Assembly (NCBI GenBank): GCA_900755005.1
Contig: CAAEEX010000124.1
Coordinates: forward strand, 1-21,834
DNA: 21,834 bases
Source: an uncultured Collinsella sp.
GTDB taxonomy: Bacteria; Actinomycetota; Coriobacteriia; Coriobacteriales; Coriobacteriaceae
Direction: 5' to 3'
Made by a program: the position numbers and the translations under genes. Shown in pieces: positions 14,326-20,332 of this stretch (the stretch's first letter is position 1; the number at the start of each line of letters is the position of its first letter). The notes below the pieces were generated by a model, which saw nothing but the letters and a program-made list of their open reading frames with translations, was not told where the DNA came from and did no database searches.

Positions 14326-15315
14326 ATGGTAAGTATTGTTCTTGCTAGCCACGGGGACTTGGCAGCTGGAATCAAGCAGACGGGCTCGATGGTCTTTGGC
14401 GATCAGCCGTCTGTGGCCGTGGTCTCGCTCGAGCCGAGCATGGGCCCCGACGACTTCCGTGCCAAGGTCGAGGAAGCAATCGCTTCCTTCGAGGACCAGG
14501 AGCAGGTGCTCTTCCTCGTTGATCTGTGGGGCGGCACGCCGTTCAACCAGATCAGCGGACTCATCGAGGGCCACGATTCCTGGGCTATCGTCACCGGTGT
14601 CAACCTGCCTATGCTCATCGAGGCATATTCGCAGCGCTTTGACGCAAAGAACACTGCACATGCGATCGCAAAACATCTCGTGACTGAGGCTAAGGCTGGC
14701 GTGCGCGTCAAGCCCGAGTCTCTGGAGCCCGAGGAGAAGAAGCCGGCTGCGGCCGCCGCTGCTCCTGCAGGCGCCATTCCTCCGGGAACGGTCATCGGCG
14801 ACGGGCACATCAAGATTGCCCACGTCCGTATCGACACCCGTCTGCTCCATGGCCAGGTGGCCACCACGTGGACTAAGCAGATCAACCCCAACCGCATCAT
14901 CGTGGTTTCCGACGGCGTTGCTCACGACGAGCTCCGCAAGACGATGATCGAGCAGGCTGCCCCTCCGGGAGTCCATGCCAACGTCGTGCCTATCAAGAAG
15001 ATGGCTGAGGTCGTCAAGGACACGCGTTTTGGTGACACCAAGGCCATGCTGCTCTTCGAGAACCCGCAGGATCTGCTCAAGGCCATCGAGGCCGGCGTCG
15101 ACATCAAGGAAGTCAACATCGGTTCCATGGCTCACTCCAAGGGCAAGGTCGTCGTCACCAACGCCGTCGCTATGGGCGATGACGACGTTAAGACCCTCGA
15201 GGCCCTCAAGGCCAAGGGCGTCAAGTTCGAGGTCCGCAAGGTTCCTTCGGATGCCTCCGAGGATCTCGACGCCATGTTGAAGAAAGCTAAGGCCGAACTG
15301 GCCGCTCAAGCATAG
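14326..15315 (+). CDS. manX: PTS mannose-family EIIAB, single chain
   Basis: A 329-residue cytosolic phosphotransfer protein that passes phosphate from HPr to the incoming sugar. The EIIA domain (about 1-127) carries the active His9 in LASHGDLA and the WGGTPFN motif. An Ala/Pro/Glu linker spans about 128-157. The EIIB domain follows with its phospho-His175 in DTRLLHGQV. AB fusion is the usual ManX arrangement. The consensus ribosome-binding site AAAGGAGG (14311-14318) is 7 nt before the ATG at 14326. The overlapping GTG (14323) and ATG (14321, followed at once by TGA) are too close to it. It is first in the operon, 18 nt before EIIC. The exact sugar (mannose, glucose, fructose, sorbose or an amino sugar) cannot be read from sequence. 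Confidence 0.95.
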   Translation: MVSIVLASHGDLAAGIKQTGSMVFGDQPSVAVVSLEPSMGPDDFRAKVEEAIASFEDQEQVLFLVDLWGGTPFNQISGLIEGHDSWAIVTGVNLPMLIEAYSQRFDAKNTAHAIAKHLVTEAKAGVRVKPESLEPEEKKPAAAAAAPAGAIPPGTVIGDGHIKIAHVRIDTRLLHGQVATTWTKQINPNRIIVVSDGVAHDELRKTMIEQAAPPGVHANVVPIKKMAEVVKDTRFGDTKAMLLFENPQDLLKAIEAGVDIKEVNIGSMAHSKGKVVVTNAVAMGDDDVKTLEALKAKGVKFEVRKVPSDASEDLDAMLKKAKAELAAQA

Positions 15316-15333
15316 TAAAGGAGGGTCCGATAC

Positions 15334-16152
15334 ATGTCTGCAATCACTATTCTGCTTGTTGCGATTGTCGCGTTGCTTGCCGGTATGGAAGGCATTCTGG
15401 ATGAGTTCCAGTTCCATCAGCCGCTCGTGGCATGCACGCTTATCGGTCTCGTAACCGGTCACCTTCAGGAGGGCATCCTCCTGGGCGGTTCGCTCCAGAT
15501 GATGGCCCTTGGCTGGGCTAACGTCGGCGCCGCCGTCGCGCCTGACGCCGCTCTGGCCTCGGTCGCTTCTTCGATCATCATGGTGCTCGCCCTCAACGGC
15601 GGCGCCACTGATTCGGCCAAGGCCGTTACTGCGGCCATCGCCGTCGCCGTCCCGCTGTCGGTCGCTGGTCTGTTCCTGACCATGATCTGCCGTACCATTG
15701 CTACCGCTATCGCTCACGCCATGGACGGTTGCGCCGAGAAGGGCGACTTCTCCGGCATCGAGCGCTGGCAGTACGCTGCCATCCTCATGCAGGGCCTTCG
15801 TATCGCCATCCCGGCGGTACTTCTGTGCGTCATCCCGGCCGAGGCTGTTACCAACGCGCTTAACGCTATGCCCGACTGGCTGTCCGGCGGCATGGCCGTC
15901 GGCGGCGGCATGGTCGCTTCCGTCGGTTACGCCATGGTCATCAACATGATGGCCACCAAGGAGACCTGGCCGTTCTTTATCCTCGGCTTTGTCCTTGCTG
16001 CCATCCCTCAGCTCACGCTGATCGCCCTTGGCCTCATCGGCATCTCCCTTGCCCTCATCTACCTTGGCCTTAAGGATCTGGCCAAGCAGGGTGGCGGCAT
16101 GGGCGGTGGCTCCGGCGACCCGCTCGGCGACATTCTGAACGATTACGAGTAG
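15334..16152 (+). CDS. manY: PTS mannose-family EIIC, membrane channel subunit
   Basis: A 272-residue integral membrane protein, of usual ManY length. It has hydrophobic helices throughout and typical family motifs: GMEGILDEFQFHQPLVACTLIGLVTGH near the N-terminus, then EGILLGGSLQMMALGWANVGAAVAPD. With EIID it forms the sugar-translocating complex. The C-terminus is a Gly-rich cytoplasmic tail (KQGGGMGGGSGDPLGD). The ribosome-binding site AAAGGAGGG lies 8-9 nt before the ATG. It is 18 nt after EIIAB and 16 nt before EIID. Confidence 0.96.
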   Translation: MSAITILLVAIVALLAGMEGILDEFQFHQPLVACTLIGLVTGHLQEGILLGGSLQMMALGWANVGAAVAPDAALASVASSIIMVLALNGGATDSAKAVTAAIAVAVPLSVAGLFLTMICRTIATAIAHAMDGCAEKGDFSGIERWQYAAILMQGLRIAIPAVLLCVIPAEAVTNALNAMPDWLSGGMAVGGGMVASVGYAMVINMMATKETWPFFILGFVLAAIPQLTLIALGLIGISLALIYLGLKDLAKQGGGMGGGSGDPLGDILNDYE

Positions 16153-16168
16153 GAGGGGAGTGATACAT

Positions 16169-17089
16169 ATGGCAGAGAACAAGATTCAGCTCACCAAGGC
16201 TGACCGTAAGAAGGTTTGCTTCCGTCATCAGTTCCTTCAGGGCTCGTGGAACTACGAGCGTATGCAGAACGGCGGCTGGTGCTTCGCAATGATCCCTGCG
16301 ATCAAGAAGCTCTACACCAGCAAGGATGACCAGATTGCCGCTCTTAAGCGCCACCTGGAGTTCTATAACACCCACCCCTATGTTTCCGCCCCCGTCATTG
16401 GCGTTACCCTCGCCCTCGAGGAGGAGCGCGCCAACGGTGCTCCGATCGATGACGTCGCCATCCAGGGCGTCAAGGTCGGTATGATGGGCCCGCTCGCCGG
16501 CGTCGGTGACCCCGTCTTCTGGTTCACCCTTCGCCCGATTCTGGGGGCTCTGGGCGCTTCCCTGGCCATGTCCGGCAGCATCGTCGGTCCGCTGCTGTTC
16601 TTCTTCGCGTGGAACATCATCCGTTACGCTTTCCTGTGGTACACACAGGAGTTTGGCTACAAGGTCGGCTCCTCTATCGCCAAGGACCTCTCCGGCGGTC
16701 TGATGGGCAAGGTCACCGAGGGCGCTTCCATCCTGGGTATGTTCATCATCGGCGCCCTGGTCGAGCGCTGGGTGTCCATTTCCTTCACCCCGATCGTCTC
16801 CACGGTCAAGCAGTCTGCTGGCGCCTTTATCGACTGGGCTAGCCTGCCCTCCGGTTCCGAGGGTATCAAGGAAGCGCTGACGATGTACAGCTCCGTCGGT
16901 GCTACCGCCCTTGATCAGATGAAGGTCACCACGCTCCAGGGTAACCTCGATCAGCTCATCCCCGGCCTTGCCGCCGTGTGCCTGACCCTGCTGGTCTGCA
17001 AGCTCCTCAAGAAGAAGGTTAGCCCGATCGTCATCATCCTGGCTCTCTTCGCCGTCGGCATCATCGGTCGCTTCTGCGGCTTCATGTAA
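16169..17089 (+). CDS. manZ: PTS mannose-family EIID, membrane subunit
   Basis: A 306-residue partner of EIIC. It shows family hallmarks: RHQFLQGSWNYERMQNGGWCFAMIPAIKKLY at the N-terminus, EFYNTHPYVSAPVIGV, and the conserved GVKVGMMGPLAGVGDPVFWFTLRP. Hydrophobic segments cluster after residue 110 and at the C-terminus. I prefer ATG 16169 (MAENKIQ), 8 nt after GGGGAG; the GTG at 16160 overlaps the ribosome-binding site. It is the last of the three transport genes before the hairpin at 17146. Confidence 0.96.
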   Translation: MAENKIQLTKADRKKVCFRHQFLQGSWNYERMQNGGWCFAMIPAIKKLYTSKDDQIAALKRHLEFYNTHPYVSAPVIGVTLALEEERANGAPIDDVAIQGVKVGMMGPLAGVGDPVFWFTLRPILGALGASLAMSGSIVGPLLFFFAWNIIRYAFLWYTQEFGYKVGSSIAKDLSGGLMGKVTEGASILGMFIIGALVERWVSISFTPIVSTVKQSAGAFIDWASLPSGSEGIKEALTMYSSVGATALDQMKVTTLQGNLDQLIPGLAAVCLTLLVCKLLKKKVSPIVIILALFAVGIIGRFCGFM

Positions 17090-17145
17090 GCACGCTTCGG
17101 CTTAAGACCGAGAGTTGCTAGGTAAGGGCTTTTGAGCCATTGAAA

Positions 17146-17190
17146 CGGACCGCACCCGGTGGGTACACTGGATGCGGTCCGATTGTTTTT
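17146..17190 (+). terminator. Terminator between EIID and DUF956
   Basis: CGGACCGCA (17146-17154) pairs perfectly over 9 bp with TGCGGTCCG (17173-17181), followed by ATTGTTTTTATT. It lies 56 nt past the EIID stop and directly upstream of the DUF956 ribosome-binding site. It should cut transcription of the last gene, or mark a separate transcript. Confidence 0.85.
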
Positions 17191-17209
17191 ATTGGAGGGC
17201 GAGGCGCGT

Positions 17210-17608
17210 ATGGCGCAATCTCAGAACAGCACGGTCGATCTGGCAACGCCGGCAACCTGCCTGATGGGGCTTACCAGCCACGGTAACGTGATGGTGGGCA
17301 ATAAGGCGTTCGAGTACTATAACGAGCGCAATCCCGAGGATTATATTCAAATCCCGTGGGACGAGGTCGACTATATTGCCGCCGAGGTTTTGCGCGGTAC
17401 CAAGAAGATTACGCGTTTTGCCATCTTCACCAAGGACAACGGTCACTTTACGTTTTCCACGCGCGACGACAAAGAGACGCTTCGTGCGGTCCGCAAGTAC
17501 GTTGACGAGGATAAACTCGTGCGTTCGCCCGACTTTATCGATGTGACGGCCAAGGGCGCCAAGAGCATCCCCTCCGTTATCAAAAACCTCTTCCACAAAG
17601 GCAACTAG
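17210..17608 (+). CDS. DUF956 family protein (ManO-like), PTS-associated
   Basis: A 132-residue soluble protein that matches the DUF956/ManO family, found downstream of mannose-class PTS operons and thought to modulate their expression or activity. Characteristic parts are QNSTVDL at the start, GNVMVGNKAFEYYNERNPEDYIQIPWDEVDYIAAEV, and FTKDNGHFTFSTRDDKETLRAVRKY. I chose ATG 17210, where GGAGGGCGAGG lies just upstream; the longer frame from a GTG at 17159 begins inside the terminator stem. There is no transmembrane segment. Its separation from EIID by a terminator suggests lower or independent expression. Confidence 0.92.
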   Translation: MAQSQNSTVDLATPATCLMGLTSHGNVMVGNKAFEYYNERNPEDYIQIPWDEVDYIAAEVLRGTKKITRFAIFTKDNGHFTFSTRDDKETLRAVRKYVDEDKLVRSPDFIDVTAKGAKSIPSVIKNLFHKGN

Positions 17609-17617
17609 CTCCTCATA

Positions 17618-17684
17618 AGTTGCGGTGAAATAGTTCTTAAATACGGCTTTAGATGCTTCAGACAGGAACTATTCCACCGCAACT
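17618..17684. repeat. Palindromic intergenic repeat, copy 2 (AGTTGCGGTGAAATAG family)
   Basis: Arms 17618-17638 and 17664-17684 are complementary over about 21 bp with few mismatches. The outer sequence AGTTGCGGTGAAATAG equals copy 1 (6820-6886), but the inner arm reads TTC/GAA where copy 1 has GGGAC/GTCCC, so both arms changed together. It starts 9 nt after the DUF956 stop. No T-run follows. Confidence 0.75.
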
Positions 17685-17724
17685 TCGAAGTCTAGTCATG
17701 CGACGTATGGCGATGCAGTAAATC

Positions 17725-17733
17725 TGCTACACT
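17725..17733 (+). promoter_or_regulatory. Extended -10 promoter of tRNA-Arg
   Basis: TGCTACACT is an extended -10 (TG-N-TACACT) ending 10 nt before the tRNA 5' end. No clear -35 is visible, as is usual for extended -10 promoters. Confidence 0.5.
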
Positions 17734-17743
17734 AGTACAACAT

Positions 17744-17819
17744 GCCTCCGTAGCTCAGGGGATAGAGCACCGCTCTCCTAAAGCGGGTGTCGACGGTTCG
17801 AATCCGCCCGGGGGCACCA
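17744..17819 (+). tRNA. tRNA-Arg, anticodon CCU
   Basis: A full 76-nt cloverleaf with encoded CCA. The acceptor stem is GCCTCCG/CGGGGGC (one T-G pair), the D-stem GCTC/GAGC and the anticodon stem CCGCT/AGCGG. The loop CTCCTAA gives anticodon CCU, reading AGG, an arginine codon that should be rare in this GC-rich genome. The T-loop is TTCGAAT. The T-stem GACGG/CCGCC has an A-C mismatch at its second pair, which is unusual. The 3' end from the T-loop onward is repeated twice downstream. Confidence 0.95.
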
Positions 17820-17870
17820 GAGAAATATCGAGCTCGGTACCGCTATGGTGCCGGGCTCTTCTGGTCTAAA

Positions 17871-17897
17871 GGCCGGATTCGAGCCGTCGACACCCGC
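17871..17897 (-). repeat. Antisense copy of the tRNA-Arg variable/T-arm region, first
   Basis: These 27 nt are the reverse complement of tRNA positions 17783-17808 except for one inserted C and one A-to-G change. The array transcript could therefore fold back on, or pair with, the 3' half of the tRNA. Confidence 0.8.
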
Positions 17898-17998
17898 GTC
17901 ACCAATTTCCCCGCGGGGGGAGTTTTCGAATCCGCCCGGGGGCACCAGAGGAATATCGAGCCCGGTACCGCTACGGTGCCGGGCTCTTCTGGTCTAAA

Positions 17999-18025
17999 GG
18001 CCGGATTCGGACCGTCGACACCCGC
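17999..18025 (-). repeat. Antisense copy of the tRNA-Arg variable/T-arm region, second
   Basis: The same antisense segment as at 17871-17897, 128 bp downstream, with a two-base difference (GGACC instead of GAGCC). It keeps CCGTCGACACCCGC, the exact complement of the tRNA's GCGGGTGTCGACGG. Confidence 0.8.
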
Positions 18026-18086
18026 GTCGCCAATTTCCCCGCGGGGGGGAGTTTTCGAATCCGCCCGGGGGCACCAGAGATTTGCC

Positions 18087-18119
18087 GAGCCCGGTACCAC
18101 CACGGTGCCGGGCTCTTTT
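18087..18119 (+). terminator. Final terminator of the tRNA-Arg transcript
   Basis: GAGCCCGGTACC (18087-18098) pairs with GGTGCCGGGCTC (18104-18115), followed by TTTT. The equivalent hairpins in units 1 and 2 (near 17830-17858 and 17958-17986) are followed by TTCTGG, a weaker U-run, so this last copy is the most likely stop. Confidence 0.75.
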
Positions 18120-18157
18120 GGTGTTAGAGCTGCGCCGTTCCATGCTAGCGGGTCGCA

Positions 18158-18200
18158 TCAAAAGCAAAGCGCCCGCTTGCCGGGGGAGCAAGCGGGCGCT
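18158..18200 (-). terminator. Terminator of the pbpA-pknB transcript
   Basis: Read on the minus strand, a perfect 13-bp stem (AGCGCCCGCTTGC with GCAAGCGGGCGCT, 7-nt loop) is followed by TTGCTTTTG. It lies 50 nt past the pknB stop and faces the tRNA terminator. Confidence 0.85.
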
Positions 18201-18250
18201 TCTGAGCGAATATGTTTGCGGCGTTCGCTGCGCAGATAATAAGCAGCCGG

Positions 18251-20200
18251 CTAGTTGCTTGTACCGGAATCGTCGCCTGAATCAGTACCAGAGCCAGAAA
18301 CCGAAACCGTCAGCGTAATCGTGCTGTCGGTGGACTGCTTGCCAGTGGGGGAGACGCCCGTCACGGTGGCGTTTTCGTTGCCACTCACGGGGTTGCCGTT
18401 CTGATCGCAGAATGCGATGTTGTAGAATCCGGCGTTGTTGAGCGCGGTGACGGCGGCGGAGATGCTCTTGCCGTACAGGTTGCCCGGAACGCTGGCCTTG
18501 CCGGACTTCTTGGCGATGACGACGGTGATCGTGGCGCCGGGCTTCTGCTTGCCGCTGGGGTTCCAGCTAATGACGGTGCCCTCGGTGACGGAATCGTTCT
18601 CCTGGTAGCTCACGTTGACACCAAAACCGGCCATGTCGAGAGCGTTGCGTGCCTGTGCCTCGGTCATGTCGGTCAGATCGGGGACGGAGGTGGTGTCAGG
18701 ACCGCTGGAGACCTTATACGAGATGGTCGTGCCCTTCTCGACTTCCTTGCCGGCATCAGTGCCCTGCTCAAAGACCTGGCCTTCGTCGGCCTCGTTGGCC
18801 TCCTCGGTTGCGTTGCCCTTCAGGCCCACGCTTGCCAGCGCGGCCTCGGCCTGGTCCTTGGTTAGGCCGACGAGCTGCGGAACCTCAACTTTCTCGGAGG
18901 GCTTGGGGCCCTTGGAGATCACCAGGTTAACCTTGGAGCCCTTGGGCTTCTTAGTGTTGCCGTTGGGGGTCTGCTCGGCAACCTTGCCCTCGTCGACATC
19001 GTCGTTATAGCTCTGGTCGACAGTTCCGACCTCAAGGCCGGCCTCCTTGATCAGCTCGATAGCGGTCTGCTGGTCCTTGTTAAGCACATCGGGCACCGTA
19101 ACCTGCTCGCCCCCAAAGAGCCCGGTGGCGAAGGCCACCACAACGCCAACCACGGCGATTGCGGCGACTACGGCGGCGATAATCTTGTTCTTGTTGGACT
19201 TGGGCTGATCGACCTCGTAGGAACCGGTGGAACCCGAGACGGCGCTGCGGGGGTTGGTCTGTCCGCTTACGCCTGATACGGGGCGAACCATAGCGCGCGT
19301 GGAGTCAGACAGCTCACGGGTCTTGGTGGCGCCCAGGTCGCCCGCGGCACCGATGATGCGCGTGGGCTCGGAGACGTTGACGGCGCGACCGGACAGGTAG
19401 TTGTTGAGCACCTGGCGCAGCTCGTCTGCCGTCTGGAAGCGGTTCGCCGGGTCCTTCTCCATGCACTTGAGGATAATGCGCTCCAGATCGGCATCGACGC
19501 CGGAGTTGATCTGGCTCGGCGGAACCGGCAGTTCGTTTACCTGCTTGAGCGCAACCGAGATGGCGTCGTCGCCGTCAAAGGGGACGCGACCGGTGGCGCA
19601 CTCGTACATCACGACGCCCAGGGAGTAGATATCCGAGGTGGGACCGAGGTCCTGGCCGCGCGTTTGCTCGGGGCTTACGTAGTGGGCGGTGCCCAGTACG
19701 TTGTTGTCCTGCGTGAGGTGGCTGTTCTTTGCGCGCGCGATGCCAAAGTCCATGACCTTGATGTTGCCGTCGGGCAGCACCATGATGTTTTGCGGCTTAA
19801 TGTCGCGGTGGATGATCTCGTGCTTGTGGGCGACCGAAAGCGCGGAGCTGATCTGCGAGCCGATCTGCGCGACCTTCTTTGGATCGAGGGCGCCGTGGCT
19901 CTTGATGCCGCTCTTAAGGTCGGTACCGCGCAGGTACTCCATGACGATGTAGTAGGTATCGCCATCCTTGCCCCAATCGTAGACGCCCACGATATAGGGG
20001 GAGGAGAGACCTGCTGCTGCCTGGGCCTCCTGCTTAAAGCGGGCGGCGAAGGTGGCGTCGCCGGCATACTGCGGCAGCATGATCTTGACGGCAACCGTGC
20101 GGTCGAGGACCTGATCTTGCGCACGGAAGACGGTCGCCATGCCGCCCGTTCCCACCTTATCCTTGAGGAGGTATCTTCCCCCGAGGACCCTCTGTTCCAT
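18251..20200 (-). CDS. pknB: PASTA-domain serine/threonine protein kinase
   Basis: A 649-residue membrane receptor kinase of the PknB/StkP/PrkC class, which senses peptidoglycan fragments or lipid II and controls cell-wall synthesis and division. The kinase domain (about 10-270) has the Gly loop GTGGMATV (17-24), Lys39, the catalytic loop HRDIKPQN (131-138), DFG (151-153) and the activation-segment GTAHYVSPEQ. A juxtamembrane linker rich in Ser/Thr (about 275-335) contains several TRxL/TR sites that may be autophosphorylated. One transmembrane helix lies at about 340-360. Four PASTA repeats follow at about 367-431, 437-500, 505-565 and 570-633, then a Ser/Gly/Asp tail. AGGAG lies 5 nt before the ATG. 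It follows pbpA by 132 nt on the same strand; the gap has no clear signal. Confidence 0.96.
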   Translation of the reverse strand: MEQRVLGGRYLLKDKVGTGGMATVFRAQDQVLDRTVAVKIMLPQYAGDATFAARFKQEAQAAAGLSSPYIVGVYDWGKDGDTYYIVMEYLRGTDLKSGIKSHGALDPKKVAQIGSQISSALSVAHKHEIIHRDIKPQNIMVLPDGNIKVMDFGIARAKNSHLTQDNNVLGTAHYVSPEQTRGQDLGPTSDIYSLGVVMYECATGRVPFDGDDAISVALKQVNELPVPPSQINSGVDADLERIILKCMEKDPANRFQTADELRQVLNNYLSGRAVNVSEPTRIIGAAGDLGATKTRELSDSTRAMVRPVSGVSGQTNPRSAVSGSTGSYEVDQPKSNKNKIIAAVVAAIAVVGVVVAFATGLFGGEQVTVPDVLNKDQQTAIELIKEAGLEVGTVDQSYNDDVDEGKVAEQTPNGNTKKPKGSKVNLVISKGPKPSEKVEVPQLVGLTKDQAEAALASVGLKGNATEEANEADEGQVFEQGTDAGKEVEKGTTISYKVSSGPDTTSVPDLTDMTEAQARNALDMAGFGVNVSYQENDSVTEGTVISWNPSGKQKPGATITVVIAKKSGKASVPGNLYGKSISAAVTALNNAGFYNIAFCDQNGNPVSGNENATVTGVSPTGKQSTDSTITLTVSVSGSGTDSGDDSGTSN

Positions 20201-20332
20201 TCCTGCTCCTAACTAACTTATTCGCTCAACGATGTGTGTAGTACCAAATCTATGGCCGCTGGGACCGCGTGGCGCCTTGCCGCTAGCTCATCGGCCGCGG
20301 CGCGCCCCAAGTATCCGCTTCGATCACAGGCA

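Larger units (their letters stand above)
17797..18119 (+). repeat. Tandem array of tRNA-Arg 3' ends
   Basis: Three units start at 17799 (inside the tRNA), 17927 and 18056, at periods of 128 and 129 bp. Each begins with the same ~23 nt: T-loop, 3' T-stem, acceptor strand and CCA. A GC-rich hairpin of the GAGCCCGGTACC type follows in each. Units 1 and 2 are about 95% identical over their whole length, including CCGTCGACACCCGCGTC and TTTCCCCGCGGGG. Unit 3 diverges after its hairpin. No other gene is present between the tRNA and 18251. Confidence 0.9.

Noticed and set aside
14321..14326. ATG-TGA mini-frame overlapping the EIIAB start
   Set aside because: The ATG is 2 nt from the ribosome-binding site, too close to initiate well. 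It is probably chance rather than a translational coupling device.
14245..16182. 645-codon open frame opposite the PTS operon
   Set aside because: It runs across two genes and their junction on the other strand, with no domain resemblance and a start not tied to a promoter.
17927..18080. Second or third tRNA gene in the array
   Set aside because: Only the T-loop to CCA part is present. No acceptor 5' strand, D-arm or anticodon arm precedes it.
17797..18119. CRISPR array
   Set aside because: The ~23-nt shared cores come from the tRNA, the spacing is 128-129 bp, and the spacers are themselves near identical, unlike CRISPR spacers.
17787..18239. 150-codon open frame downstream of the tRNA
   Set aside because: It starts inside the tRNA and its repetitive sequence only reflects the tandem DNA repeat (the same peptide three times).
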